Numbered from the stretch's first letter, positions 17,859 to 26,825 are shown. The stretch is DNA of 64,000 nt from Streptomyces griseus (GCF_001715295.1 NZ_MDKB01000002.1:1261522-1325521); one strand, 5' to 3'. Program-made: numbers and translations. The notes: generated by a model not told the origin, from the letters alone.

Positions 17859-18748
17859 GCACGACCGGCCCCGGTTCCGTCTCCGACGCCGTACCCGTTC
17901 CGGTGCCCGGCGCCGTGACCAGCCGGCTCACGGCGCGCGGGCTGACCCTCGCCTACGAGGACCGCACCGTCGTGCACGAGCTGGACCTGGCCGTGCCGGA
18001 CGGGCGGGTGACGGTCATCGTCGGCCCGAACGCCTGCGGCAAGTCGACCACCCTGCGCGCGCTCGGCCGGCTGCTGAAGCCCGCGGGCGGGTCGGTGCTC
18101 CTGGACGGTACGGAGCTCTCCCGCATACCCACCCGGAAGATCGCCCAATCGGTCGGGCTGCTCCCGCAGACGCCTGTGGCACCCGAGGCGATCACCGTCT
18201 CCGACCTCGTCGCCCGGGGCCGTCAGCCGCACCAGCACTGGTGGCAGCAGTGGTCGGAGGCGGACGAGCGCGCGGTGACGGACGCCATGGAGCGCACCGA
18301 CGTCACCGCGCTCGGCGACCGGCCGGTGGACGAGCTGTCCGGCGGTCAGCGTCAGCGGGTGTGGATCGCGATGGCGCTCGCCCAGGAGACGGATCTCCTG
18401 CTGCTCGACGAACCGACGACGTACCTCGACATCGCGCACCAGGTGGAGGTCCTGGACCTGGTGCGCCGGCTGGCCGCCCCGGCGGCGGACGGTACCCGCG
18501 GGCGGACCGTCGTCACGGTGCTGCACGACCTCAACCAGGCCGCCCGGTACGCCGACCATCTCGTCGCCATGAAGGCGGGACGGATCGTCGCCGAGGGCCG
18601 CCCCGGGGACGTCGTCACCGCGGATCTCGTACACGAGGTCTTCGGCCTGGAGGCGGTCGTCGTCCCGGACCCGGTCACCGGTTCGCCGCTCGTCGTGCCG
18701 GGCGCGCCCTGGTCCCCGCCCCCGGCCACCCCCGGAGAGGCCCGCTGA
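17855..18748 (+). CDS. Iron-siderophore ABC transporter ATP-binding protein (FepC-like)
   Basis: A 297-residue ABC ATPase. Walker [10 protein letters not shown] with Lys63, Q-loop in '[16 protein letters not shown]', signature LSGGQRQR, Walker [13 protein letters not shown] with the D-loop, and switch His in '[15 protein letters not shown]'. These are typical for FepC/FhuC-type iron importers. It powers the two FecCD permeases before it; all three genes overlap by ATGA. A Pro-rich tail ([12 protein letters not shown]) ends the protein. Iron-dependent control through the upstream iron box is inferred. Confidence 0.93.
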   Translation: MSTTGPGSVSDAVPVPVPGAVTSRLTARGLTLAYEDRTVVHELDLAVPDGRVTVIVGPNACGKSTTLRALGRLLKPAGGSVLLDGTELSRIPTRKIAQSVGLLPQTPVAPEAITVSDLVARGRQPHQHWWQQWSEADERAVTDAMERTDVTALGDRPVDELSGGQRQRVWIAMALAQETDLLLLDEPTTYLDIAHQVEVLDLVRRLAAPAADGTRGRTVVTVLHDLNQAARYADHLVAMKAGRIVAEGRPGDVVTADLVHEVFGLEAVVVPDPVTGSPLVVPGAPWSPPPATPGEAR

Positions 18749-18819
18749 CCCGCCCGCGTCACGCTCGCTCCTCCCACGCCCCGCTGACACGCCCGCGTCA
18801 CCCGCTCGCTCCTCGCAGG
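18741..18819 (+). repeat. Two copies of a 39-bp direct repeat
   Basis: The end of the ABC ATPase gene and the bases after it (18741-18778) recur with few changes at 18780-18819 (core CGCTGAC-CGCCCGCGTCAC then GCTCGCTCCTC). The second copy looks like a short duplication that includes the stop codon region. Confidence 0.6.
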
Positions 18820-19102
18820 CCGCGCACACCCCGCCCGCGGTGACGGCCGCGCCGGACCTCCCCGCCGGGGGCACGTCGGACATCGGCTCCGACGGGGTCG
18901 GCGGCGAGAGCACCATCCGCGGCCGGGTCGTCGTCCCGGAGACCGCCGCGCCGGACTCCGCGCTCGACCCGGATGCGTCCTGCCGGCCCCGGCCCCGGAG
19001 TCGTCCGCCGGGGCCCTGCCCGGTCCCGGCCGGCACCGACCGGCACGGTGACGCCTTCGACGAGCCGGCGGAGCGGAGGATCCGCAGGGCCGGCCCACCG
19101 GA
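18820..19102. other. Intergenic region with a short coding-like stretch
   Basis: Between the ABC operon and a convergent membrane-protein gene. From the GTG at 18840 about 48 plus-strand codons have near-complete GC3 and balanced residues (TSDIGSDGVGGESTIRG), unlike neighbouring shadows. The frame then decays into Arg/Pro. No ribosome site is seen. It may be a remnant of a lost gene; I cannot name it. Confidence 0.3.
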
Positions 19103-20272
19103 TCAGCGTCCGAGCCGCCGCGAGCGCCACACCAGGTACAGCGCGGACGCCACCGCCGCCGTACGGACCACCACCGGCCACGTGCCGGCGATCGCGTCCC
19201 CCAGGGCGTCCTTTGCGATCGGGTCGCCCCAGCGGCCGTCCATGCGGCCCCAGAGCCAGACGAGGGCCCCGGCCACCACGACACCCGGCAGCCCCATCGC
19301 CACCCACTTCGCCTCCGCCCGCGAGAACCGGCGCGAGCTGTACGCGAGCAGCCAGCCGCCCGCAAGGGCCAGCCATGATCCCAGGACGGCGCCCGCCACC
19401 AGCAGCGCGGCGGAGAGCAGCAGCAGCGGGTGTGCGACCCGGGGCCCCGCGGCCCCCTCGGTCACGGCCCCGGCGGGTGTCCGGCGGCGCAACCGCAGGC
19501 GCGGCCGGCGGCGCCGTGGCGGCGGGGCGCTCTCCTCGGCGGGACCGGCCTCCTCCGCGGGCTCCGCAGCGTCCTCCTCCACCGGCCGAGGCGGCCCGGG
19601 AGGCCGCAGCAGCTCCGGGCTGAGCCCGCCCACGAAGCCCGGCACGGCCGTGTCCAGCGCCCCCGGACCGCCGAAGGGCTCCGGCTCGGCCTGCCACCAC
19701 TCGGTCTCGTCGCCGCTCAGTCCCGCCATGTGCGGAGCCGACGCGGACGGCCAGCCGGGCAGCGGTTCCGTGTCCGGTGCCGCCGGATCCGCGTCCGGCT
19801 CCTCGGGATGCGTCTCCCGCGCCCCCGGCCGGGCTGCGTCGGGCGCTTCGGGCGCTTCGGGCACTTCAGGCCGGGTGGCGTCGGGTGCTTCGGCGTCCGG
19901 CGACGGTCCGGCCCCCGGCGACGCGCCCTTGCGGGACACGTTTTTGCGGAGCGCCGCGAGCCGCGCCCGCGGCACCGTGCGCGGCTCGGCCGCATCCGCC
20001 CCGGTGCCCGTACGCGGCCGGGGCAGCGGAGCCGTGCCCTCGCCCGATCCGGCCGCCGCGGCGACCAGTTGGTCCGGCGTGCCGAGCCGTCCGAGGATGC
20101 GCCGGACCACCGCGGGGGAGTCCGAACCGTCCGCCCCCCGCTGCCGGTCGATCTCGCCCCGGAGCGTCGAGACGAGTCTCATCCGGGCGCCGGACGACAG
20201 CTGTTGCTGCTGCGCCAGGTCACCGACCCGGCTCAGATAGTCGTAGACAAGCTGGTCGCTCTCGATCCCCAC
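19103..20272 (-). CDS. Hypothetical membrane protein with long disordered Pro/Ala/Glu region
   Basis: A 389-residue protein. Residues 1-75 are helical and soluble ('YLSRVGDLAQQQQLSSGARM', 'PAVVRRILGRLGTPDQLVAA'), resembling the N-terminal helical domain of actinobacterial membrane proteins that carry a 'permease prefix' type segment. Residues 80-270 are low complexity (Glu/Pro/Ala rich) and end in a very basic patch (RRRRPRLRLRRR). Four hydrophobic segments close the protein (275-389). Family and role are unknown to me. The ATG at 20272 faces the helicase-like gene divergently, with 65 bases between the two starts. Confidence 0.8.
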   Translation of the reverse strand: MGIESDQLVYDYLSRVGDLAQQQQLSSGARMRLVSTLRGEIDRQRGADGSDSPAVVRRILGRLGTPDQLVAAAAGSGEGTAPLPRPRTGTGADAAEPRTVPRARLAALRKNVSRKGASPGAGPSPDAEAPDATRPEVPEAPEAPDAARPGARETHPEEPDADPAAPDTEPLPGWPSASAPHMAGLSGDETEWWQAEPEPFGGPGALDTAVPGFVGGLSPELLRPPGPPRPVEEDAAEPAEEAGPAEESAPPPRRRRPRLRLRRRTPAGAVTEGAAGPRVAHPLLLLSAALLVAGAVLGSWLALAGGWLLAYSSRRFSRAEAKWVAMGLPGVVVAGALVWLWGRMDGRWGDPIAKDALGDAIAGTWPVVVRTAAVASALYLVWRSRRLGR

Positions 20273-20337
20273 GCGAACGTTCTCCCTCTACCCGCCCTTG
20301 CCCCGACGGTAGCGTTCCAGGGGCTACCGTGGGACGG

Positions 20338-22806
20338 ATGGGGACGACGACACCACCGCGCACGCTCGCCGAAGCCCTGCGCGCCCGGGGCGACGAGGCG
20401 CTGGCGGGGCTGCTGCGCGCCCGCCCCGACCTGCTGAGTCCCGTGCCGAGCGACATCACCCAGCTCGCCACCCGGGCCGGTACGCGGGCCTCCGTGGTGC
20501 GTGCGCTGGAGCACCTGGACCGGTTCGCTCTGCAGACCGCGGAGGCGTTGGCGGTGGCACCGGACCCGGCTCCGTACGCGACGCTGCTCGGGCTCCTCAC
20601 GGGCGACGGCGCCGACGACGGCGAGGGGCGGGACGACGCCGGTGCGGCGATCACCGCGGCGCTGCCCCGGGCCCTCGGCACCCTGCGCGAACAGGCTCTC
20701 GTCTGGGGCGAGGACGAGCGCCTGCACCTGGTGCGCACCGCGCGTGAACTGCTCGCCCCCTCCCCCCAGCACCCCTCCCCCACGGGTCTGGGCCCGACCG
20801 TCGCGGAGGCGACGGCCGGCATGTCGCCCGGCCGGATCCAGGAGATCCTGGCCGCCGCCGGGCTTCCGGCCACCCACGATCCGGTCTCCGCCGTCGCCTC
20901 GCTGAGCGGTCTCTTCACGGACCGCTCCCGGATGGGCGCGCTGCTGGACACCGCCCCGGCCGAGGCCCTCTCCGTGCTCGACCGGCTGGTGTGGGGCCCG
21001 CCGTACGGCGAGGTCACCCCGCATCCGGCGCCGCCCGTGCAGTGGCTGCGCGACCGCGGGCTGTTGCTGCCCGTGTCGACGCGGACCGTCGTCCTGCCGC
21101 GCGAGGCGGCGCTGCACCTGCGGGCCGGCCGCGCCCACCGCGTACCGGAGCCCGTGCCGCCGGCCCTGGCGGCGGCGGCCGGGCGCGATCCCCAGGCTGT
21201 GGACAGGGCCGCGGCCGGACAGGCCTTCACCGCACTCTCCACCGTCGAGGAACTGCTCAAGCTCTGGGACAACGGGGGCCCGCCCATCCTGCGGGCCGGC
21301 GGGCTGAGCGTGCGCGAGCTGAAGCGGGTCGCGCACGCCCTCGACGTCACCGAGCCCGTCGCCGCCTTCTGGGTCGAACTCGCGTACGCGGCCGGTCTGG
21401 TGGCCCCGGACGGAGAGGCCGACGAACGGTACTGCGCGACGCCCGCGTACGACGACTGGCTCGACCTGCCCGCCCAGGACCGCTGGACCCGCCTCGCCAC
21501 CGCCTGGCTCGCCGCCACCCGCACCGCGGGTCTGGTCGGCGGTCAGGACGCCAAGGGCCGGGCCCTGTCCGCACTCGGCCCCGAGCTGGACCGCTCGGCC
21601 GCGCCCGAGGTACGCCGCCGGGTCCTGGACCTGTTCGCCTCGCTCCCCCCGGGTACCGCCCCCGATCCGCAGACGCTGCTGGCCAGGCTCCGCTGGGAAC
21701 GCCCGCTGCGGGCCTCCGCCTCCGGCAGCGGCCCGTCCTCCGGTGACACCCCCTCCGACCTGCGTTCCCGGATCGCCCTGTGGACGGTCAACGAGTCGGA
21801 GCTCCTCGGCGTCACCGGGCGCGGGGCCCTCTCCTCCCAGGCCCGCGCCCTGCTCGACGGCGGCCCGGCCCAGGCCGCCGCCCGGCTCGCCCCGCTCCTG
21901 CCCGAGCCGCTGGACCACGTACTGCTCCAGGCCGACCTGACGGCGGTCGCCCCCGGCCCGCTGGAACGCCCGCTCGCCGAGACCCTGTCGGTCCTCGCCG
22001 ACATCGAGTCCAAGGGCGGCGCCACGGTCTACCGCTTCACCCCCGGTTCCGTCCGCCGGGCGCTGGACGCCGGCCTGGCCGCGGCCGACCTGCACGCCTT
22101 CCTGGCGACCCACAGCCGGACGCCCGTCCCGCAACCGCTGAGCTACCTCGTCGACGACGTGGCCCGCCGCCACGGCCATCTGCGGATCGGCGCCGCCTCC
22201 GCGTACGTGCGCTGCGACGACGAGGCCGTACTGAACGAGATCCTGGCCGACAAGCGGTCCGCCGCCCTGCGGCTGCGCCGCCTCGCGCCGACGGTCCTGG
22301 CCGCGCAGAGCGAACCGGGCGCCCTGCTGGAGGGGCTGCGCGAGATGGGGTACGCCCCGGCCGCCGAGTCCGCCGAGGGCGATGTCCTGATCGCCCGGGC
22401 GGGCGCCCGCAGGACCCCGCCCCGCAGGCCTCCCGTACCGGTCCCGGAGGGCCCGCCGGTCCCGGACGCCACCTTGCTGACCGCCGCGGTACGTGCCGTC
22501 AGGGCCGGCGACACCGCCGCCCGGGCGGTGCACCGGGACTCCCCGGACGCGGAGGCGCCCGGCGCCCTGCCCCGTACGTCCCCGGCCGAGACCCTGGCCA
22601 CGGTGCAGGCGGCCGCGATGACGGGATCGGCGGTCTGGATCGGCTACGTCAGCGCGGACGGCGCGGCAAGCCAGCGGGTGATCGCCCCGGTCAAGGTCGA
22701 AGGCGGTTTCGTCACCGGCTACGACCACACGGCGGACGAGGTCCGCACCTATCCCCTGCACCGCATCACGGGCGTCGCGGAACTGGCCGACGACCAGACG
22801 GGCTGA
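20338..22806 (+). CDS. XPB/Ssl2 helicase-associated-domain protein (Helicase_C_3 type)
   Basis: An 822-residue protein without Walker motifs. It has the 'helicase conserved C-terminal / XPB-Ssl2 N-terminal-like' module known from actinobacteria, in the region around residues 560-720 (VLLQADLTAVAPGPLE, GGATVYRFTPGSVRRALDAG, YLVDDVARRHG). The N-terminal half carries winged-helix-like repeats (DITQLATRAGTRASVVRALE, LSVRELKRVAHALDV). A C-terminal WYL-like fold follows (AVWIGYVSADG...QRVIAPVKVEGG...YPLHRITGVAEL). Its nearness to a true XPB helicase at 24212 suggests a partner role in DNA repair; this is inference. The ATG at 20338 is the family start. Confidence 0.83.
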   Translation: MGTTTPPRTLAEALRARGDEALAGLLRARPDLLSPVPSDITQLATRAGTRASVVRALEHLDRFALQTAEALAVAPDPAPYATLLGLLTGDGADDGEGRDDAGAAITAALPRALGTLREQALVWGEDERLHLVRTARELLAPSPQHPSPTGLGPTVAEATAGMSPGRIQEILAAAGLPATHDPVSAVASLSGLFTDRSRMGALLDTAPAEALSVLDRLVWGPPYGEVTPHPAPPVQWLRDRGLLLPVSTRTVVLPREAALHLRAGRAHRVPEPVPPALAAAAGRDPQAVDRAAAGQAFTALSTVEELLKLWDNGGPPILRAGGLSVRELKRVAHALDVTEPVAAFWVELAYAAGLVAPDGEADERYCATPAYDDWLDLPAQDRWTRLATAWLAATRTAGLVGGQDAKGRALSALGPELDRSAAPEVRRRVLDLFASLPPGTAPDPQTLLARLRWERPLRASASGSGPSSGDTPSDLRSRIALWTVNESELLGVTGRGALSSQARALLDGGPAQAAARLAPLLPEPLDHVLLQADLTAVAPGPLERPLAETLSVLADIESKGGATVYRFTPGSVRRALDAGLAAADLHAFLATHSRTPVPQPLSYLVDDVARRHGHLRIGAASAYVRCDDEAVLNEILADKRSAALRLRRLAPTVLAAQSEPGALLEGLREMGYAPAAESAEGDVLIARAGARRTPPRRPPVPVPEGPPVPDATLLTAAVRAVRAGDTAARAVHRDSPDAEAPGALPRTSPAETLATVQAAAMTGSAVWIGYVSADGAASQRVIAPVKVEGGFVTGYDHTADEVRTYPLHRITGVAELADDQTG

Positions 22807-22813
22807 GCAGGAC

Positions 22814-22862
22814 GGACGCCCCCGGCCCGAACCGGACGAGGGCGGGTGCGGGGCCGGCGTCC
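22814..22862. terminator. Terminator-like hairpin between convergent genes
   Basis: GGACGCC (22814-22820) pairs with GGCGTCC (22856-22862), and GGCCC/GGGCC extends the stem after a 3-nt bulge. It sits between the stops of the XPB-N-like gene and the uracil-DNA glycosylase gene. Confidence 0.55.
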
Positions 22863-22869
22863 CGCGGCC

Positions 22870-23652
22870 TCACCCGGTGACTCCGCCGAGGCGGGCGGCC
22901 TCGCGGAGCACGTCCACGAGCATCGGCGTGGTGAGCCGTCCGGTGAAGGTGTTGCGCTGGCTCGGGTGGTAGCTGCCGAGCAGGTGCAGCTCCTGCCGGT
23001 GGCCCGTGGCGGGCAGCACGACGTGGGTCCCGTGGCCGAAGAGGGGGCGTGGGCGCGGCACCGTCCACCCCGCGTCGGCGAGTACGGGCAGAAGCGCCTG
23101 CCAGCCGAAGCCGCCGAGGACGACCACCGCCCGCAGCCCGGGGCTGAGCAGGTCCAGTTCGGCCGCCAGCCAGGGCCGGCAGGTGTCACGTTCCTCAGGG
23201 GTGGGCTTGTTGGCGGGCGGGGCGCAGTGCACGGGAGAGGTGAGCCGCACGCCGTACAGGCGGAGCCCGTCCCCGGGGTGGAGGGAGCGCGGGGCGGAGG
23301 CGAGGCCCGCCTCGTGGAGGGCCGCGAAGAGGAAGTCGCCGGCCGCGTCCCCGGTGAACATCCGCCCGGTCCTGTTGCCGCCGTGCGCGGCGGGTGCGAG
23401 ACCGACCACCGCGACCTTCGCGTCCCCGGGGCCGAAGCCGGGGACCGGCCGGGCCCAGTAGTCCTGCTCCCGGAAGGCGGCCCGCTTCACCACGGCGACC
23501 TCCTCCCGCCAGGCCACCAGCCGCGGGCAGGCCCGGCACTGCGCGACGAGCCCGTCCAGATCCCCCAGCCCGGTACTCCGGGCCGCGTGATGCGCCGGGA
23601 ACCCCCGCTCCTCGGGGCCCGGCCCCCGGCCCACCTCGTCCGCTCCGTCCAT
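22870..23652 (-). CDS. Family 5 uracil-DNA glycosylase (UdgB-like)
   Basis: A 260-residue DNA repair enzyme that removes uracil and other deaminated bases. Motif A is 'GLAPAAHGGNRTGRMFTGD', where Ala replaces the Glu/Asp used by other families; this defines family 5. Motif B is 'LLGSYHPSQRNTFTGRLT'. Four cysteines (QCRAC, VHC, DTC) fit the 4Fe-4S cluster of families 4 and 5. The ATG at 23652 is assigned by family length, and an internal start is possible. It lies between the XPB-N-like gene and the XPB helicase, so this is a DNA-repair neighbourhood. Confidence 0.92.
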   Translation of the reverse strand: MDGADEVGRGPGPEERGFPAHHAARSTGLGDLDGLVAQCRACPRLVAWREEVAVVKRAAFREQDYWARPVPGFGPGDAKVAVVGLAPAAHGGNRTGRMFTGDAAGDFLFAALHEAGLASAPRSLHPGDGLRLYGVRLTSPVHCAPPANKPTPEERDTCRPWLAAELDLLSPGLRAVVVLGGFGWQALLPVLADAGWTVPRPRPLFGHGTHVVLPATGHRQELHLLGSYHPSQRNTFTGRLTTPMLVDVLREAARLGGVTG

Positions 23653-24211
23653 CCGTCCACGCTACGTGCTGGGCGTGCCGGGGGAAGCCCAGCCCGCCCC
23701 GTGGCCGCCGACGGACCGGCTCGCCGTGGTCCGGTACCTGCCCGTCCGGGCGGGCGGTGACGGACGCTCGGCGCCTTCCCGGCGGGCGGTGACGGGCCCT
23801 CGGCGCCTTCCCGGGTCGTGTCCGCGCCTTCCCGGAACATCCCCGGAGGTGTCCGCGCCCCCCGGGATCACGCGCAAGGGACCGGCGCGGTCCGGTCCGC
23901 GCGGGAGGCCCCGGGTCCGCCCGGGAGCGCCGTCGCGGCTCCGGCGATCCGGTCCGGGGGAATAGCCGGACCCGTCGACGCCTTCTTCCACTGCCACGGT
24001 GTGACGGTCCCCGGCCTGGCACAACACCTCGCGCACAGCTCGCCGGTACTCCGGCGAGGTAGAATCTTCCGTTTCCCGCGAATGACACGGCCGGCCGCGC
24101 GCGTCCCCGGCGCACCGGCCGGAACAGCCTTCGAGCGCCGGGCACGGGGCGGAGCCCGAGCCGTCACGGGTGTGCTGTCCGTCACGGGACGACCTACTTC
24201 CGGAGGTATAT
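23653..24211. other. 559-base divergent region between udgB and xpb
   Basis: It holds short repeats of CGGCGCCTTCCCGG type around 23768-23830 and then a more A/T-containing promoter zone. CGCCGG-TACT-CCGGCG (24041-24056) is followed at once by TAGAAT (24060-24065), a good -10 sequence. No -35 is obvious. I see no gene here. Confidence 0.5.
24041..24065 (+). promoter_or_regulatory. Candidate xpb promoter with palindrome
   Basis: A perfect 6-bp inverted repeat (CGCCGG, 4-nt gap, CCGGCG) abuts a TAGAAT -10-like hexamer, about 150 bases before the xpb start. A protein bound here would cover the -35 area. Confidence 0.35.
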
Positions 24212-25852
24212 GTGTCCTGCCTGATCGTCCAGAGCGACAAGACGCTGCTCCTCGAAGTCGACCACGACATGGCCGACGCCTGCCGTCGTGCGATCGCCCC
24301 CTTCGCGGAGCTGGAGCGTGCGCCCGAGCACATCCACACCTACCGGGTCACCCCGCTCGGCCTGTGGAACGCCCGAGCCGCGGGGCACGACGCCGAGCAG
24401 GTCGTCGACGCCCTCGTGGAGTACTCGCGCTACCCCGTGCCGCACGCGCTGCTCGTCGACATCGCCGAGACGATGGCGCGGTACGGCCGGCTCACCCTGT
24501 CCAAGCATCCGGTCCACGGCCTGGTGCTGACCACCACCGACCGGCCCGTACTCGAGGAGATCCTCCGCTCGAAGAAGGTCCAGCCGCTCGTCGGCGCGCG
24601 CATCGACCCCGACACCGTGGCCGTGCACCCCTCCGAGCGCGGGCAGATCAAGCAGACCCTGCTGAAGCTCGGCTGGCCGGCCGAGGACCTGGCCGGTTAC
24701 GTCGACGGCGAGGCCCACCCGATCGAGCTGGACCAGAACGGCTGGGCGCTGCGGCCGTACCAGAAGCAGGCCGTCGAGGGGTTCTGGCACGGCGGCTCCG
24801 GTGTCGTCGTACTCCCCTGTGGTGCGGGGAAGACGCTGGTCGGGGCGGGAGCGATGGCCGAGGCCAAGGCGACGACACTGATCCTGGTCACCAACACCGT
24901 CTCGGCCCGGCAGTGGAAGCACGAGCTGGTGAAGCGGACCTCGCTGACCGAGGACGAGATCGGCGAGTACAGCGGTACGCGCAAGGAGATCCGGCCGGTC
25001 ACCATCGCCACGTACCAGGTGCTGACGACCCGGCGCAAAGGCGTCTACCCGCACCTGGAGCTGTTCGACTCCCGCGACTGGGGCCTGGTCGTCTACGACG
25101 AGGTGCATCTGCTGCCCGCCCCCGTCTTCAAGTTCACCGCCGACCTCCAGGCGCGTCGACGCCTCGGGCTCACCGCGACGCTGGTGCGCGAGGACGGGCG
25201 CGAGTCGGACGTGTTCTCGCTCATCGGGCCCAAGCGTTTCGACGCTCCGTGGAAGGAGATCGAAGCGCAGGGATACATCGCGCCCGCCGACTGCGTCGAG
25301 GTCCGCGTCAATCTGACGGACTCGGAGCGGCTGGCGTACGCGACGGCCGAGCCCGAGGAGAAGTACCGGTTCTGCGCGACGACCGCGACGAAGCGGAAGG
25401 TCACCGAGGCGCTCGTACGCAAGCACCAGGGCGAACAGACCCTCGTCATCGGGCAGTACATCGACCAGCTCGACGAGCTCGGTGAGCACCTGGACGCCCC
25501 GGTGATCAAGGGCGAGACCACCAACGCGCAGCGCGAGAAGCTGTTCGGCGCGTTCCGGGAGGGTGAGATCAGCGTGCTGGTGGTGTCGAAGGTCGCGAAC
25601 TTCTCGATCGACCTGCCGGAGGCGACGGTCGCCATCCAGGTGTCGGGGACGTTCGGGTCGCGCCAGGAGGAGGCGCAGCGGCTCGGCCGGGTGCTGCGGC
25701 CGAAGGCGGACGGGCACGAGGCCCGGTTCTACTCGGTGGTCGCGCGGGACACGATCGACCAGGACTTCGCGGCGCACCGCCAGCGGTTCCTGGCGGAACA
25801 GGGGTACGCGTACCGGATCGTCGACGCGGACGAGCTGCTCGCGGAGAGCTGA
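24212..25852 (+). CDS. xpb: DNA repair helicase XPB
   Basis: A 546-residue superfamily 2 helicase of the bacterial/archaeal XPB class. It unwinds DNA 3' to 5'. An N-terminal damage-recognition-like domain (about 1-170) precedes motif I CGAGKT with Lys207, motif Ia, motif II DEVH at Asp296, motif III GLTATL, and C-terminal motifs (VVSKVANFSIDLP and QRLGRVLRPK, motif VI). The GTG at 24212 has GGAGG 5 bases upstream; the overlapping ATG at 24210 runs into a stop after four codons. In this window it shares a repair neighbourhood with UDG and the XPB-N-like protein. Confidence 0.95.
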   Translation: MSCLIVQSDKTLLLEVDHDMADACRRAIAPFAELERAPEHIHTYRVTPLGLWNARAAGHDAEQVVDALVEYSRYPVPHALLVDIAETMARYGRLTLSKHPVHGLVLTTTDRPVLEEILRSKKVQPLVGARIDPDTVAVHPSERGQIKQTLLKLGWPAEDLAGYVDGEAHPIELDQNGWALRPYQKQAVEGFWHGGSGVVVLPCGAGKTLVGAGAMAEAKATTLILVTNTVSARQWKHELVKRTSLTEDEIGEYSGTRKEIRPVTIATYQVLTTRRKGVYPHLELFDSRDWGLVVYDEVHLLPAPVFKFTADLQARRRLGLTATLVREDGRESDVFSLIGPKRFDAPWKEIEAQGYIAPADCVEVRVNLTDSERLAYATAEPEEKYRFCATTATKRKVTEALVRKHQGEQTLVIGQYIDQLDELGEHLDAPVIKGETTNAQREKLFGAFREGEISVLVVSKVANFSIDLPEATVAIQVSGTFGSRQEEAQRLGRVLRPKADGHEARFYSVVARDTIDQDFAAHRQRFLAEQGYAYRIVDADELLAES

Positions 25853-25900
25853 GCGGACCCCCTCGGCGAGCTGCGAGCCGACGCGCGGGGCTCCCGGCGG

Positions 25901-25919
25901 GCGTGAGCCCGGCTCACGC
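25901..25919. terminator. Hairpin after xpb
   Basis: GCGTGAGC (25901-25908) and GCTCACGC (25912-25919) form an 8-bp perfect stem with a 3-nt loop, 48 bases after the xpb stop and before the convergent small gene. Confidence 0.5.
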
Positions 25920-26075
25920 GGGGTCGGCGCGGTCCGGAACGGGGCGGGCGGAGACGGACCGGTTCGGAGCACGACGCTGTGCCGCCGGTGCCCGGCTCGT
26001 CCGCGGCCGACGCGGCACGGCTCGCACGACGCAGAGCGGCGCGGCTCGCGACGGCCCCGGCGCGGGGCGCGCGGT

Positions 26076-26273
26076 TCAGCGGTGACGGCGGACGACGCCC
26101 GCCTCCTCGGCGTACTCGCCGAGGACGGTCACTCCGATCGCGGTACGGACGAAGACGGCGACCGCGCGTACCGCCTCGCCGAACCGATGGCGGTCGGCGG
26201 GGGAGTGCCCGGTGGCCGCCGCCGCGCCGTGCGCGGGGCCGGTCGTGCGCGGGTTCAGGTAAAGGGTGCTCAT
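26076..26273 (-). CDS. Small hypothetical protein
   Basis: A 65-residue protein (begins STLYLNPRTTGPAHG) with a hydrophobic helix-like middle (AVRAVAVFVRTAIGVTVLGEY) and a basic end. I recognise no family. The ATG at 26273 is preferred on the N-terminal composition; an ATG at 26282 adds three residues. Neither has a strong ribosome site. Codon use is normal for the genome, which supports it as a gene. It converges with xpb and is divergent from the HelD-like gene. Confidence 0.55.
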   Translation of the reverse strand: MSTLYLNPRTTGPAHGAAAATGHSPADRHRFGEAVRAVAVFVRTAIGVTVLGEYAEEAGVVRRHR

Positions 26274-26416
26274 GTCTTCCATGGTGCGCCGCCGACGCCC
26301 GGAGCGGCATCGCCCTGCGGACGGAAGCCCGCGGGGGCCCGGGTAGCCCGCAGGTCGCACGCGGTCCCCTACGGGGTGGACGGCCGGTCCCGGCCGGGAG
26401 ACGGTCGCGGACAAGG

Positions 26417-26566
26417 CCGCTCCACCAGCCTGCCGCCCCGCCGCCCCACCGGACCGCCGCTCCACCGGCCCACCGCTCCACCGGCCCACCGCCCCGGCGC
26501 TCCACCGTCCCGCCGGTCCGCCGCTCCACCGGCCCGCCGCCCCGGCGCTCCACCGGCCTGCCGTCG
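26417..26566. repeat. CCACCGG/CCGCC low-complexity tandem repeat
   Basis: Six copies of GCTCCACC separated by CGGCCC-type spacers, with a period of 13-25 bases. Every reading frame gives Pro/His/Arg-rich junk. It fills the middle of the 575-base interval 26274-26856, which otherwise holds the helD promoter zone and no gene I can support. Confidence 0.7.
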
Positions 26567-26621
26567 TCCACGGACCGGCCCGCCCCGGCGCACGTGGCGA
26601 ACCGCCCCGCCGGTTCATCGG

Positions 26622-26651
26622 TTCGCACCGGCGGAACCCTGTCGATAGACT
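26622..26651 (+). promoter_or_regulatory. Candidate promoter of the HelD-like gene
   Basis: TTCGCA (26622-26627) and TAGACT (26646-26651) with an 18-base gap. The -10 fits the Streptomyces housekeeping pattern; the -35 is weaker. The transcript would carry a leader of about 200 bases. Confidence 0.4.
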
Positions 26652-26798
26652 CTCCGGTCTGCCCGCCTCCCGCACCGTGGTACCGGACCGCCGCACCTGA
26701 GCGTCCGGCAGCCGGGGGAGCGCCGCCGACCGGACGGAAACCGGCCTGCGACAGCCGTACGCGCCCCGGGCGCGTGCGCACCTGTGTGAACGTCCCGA

Positions 26799-26825
26799 GC
26801 GGACCGCGCGGTGAGCGCGGTCCGC
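26799..26825 (+). promoter_or_regulatory. Perfect 11-bp hairpin in the HelD-like leader
   Basis: GCGGACCGCGC (26799-26809), loop GGTGA, then the exact complement (26815-26825). It ends 31 bases before the GTG start and 18 bases before the GGAGG ribosome site. It could act as an attenuator or an mRNA-stability element. Confidence 0.55.

Noticed and set aside
18840..20240. Long open plus-strand frame opposite the membrane-protein gene
   Set aside because: Most of it is the antisense shadow of the minus-strand gene at 19103-20272, which has the better residue mix, membrane segments and a plausible start.
24040..24066. LexA box or RecA-independent damage promoter before xpb
   Set aside because: No GAAC-N4-GTTC type site, and the upstream bases do not match the TTGTCRGTG-type motif.
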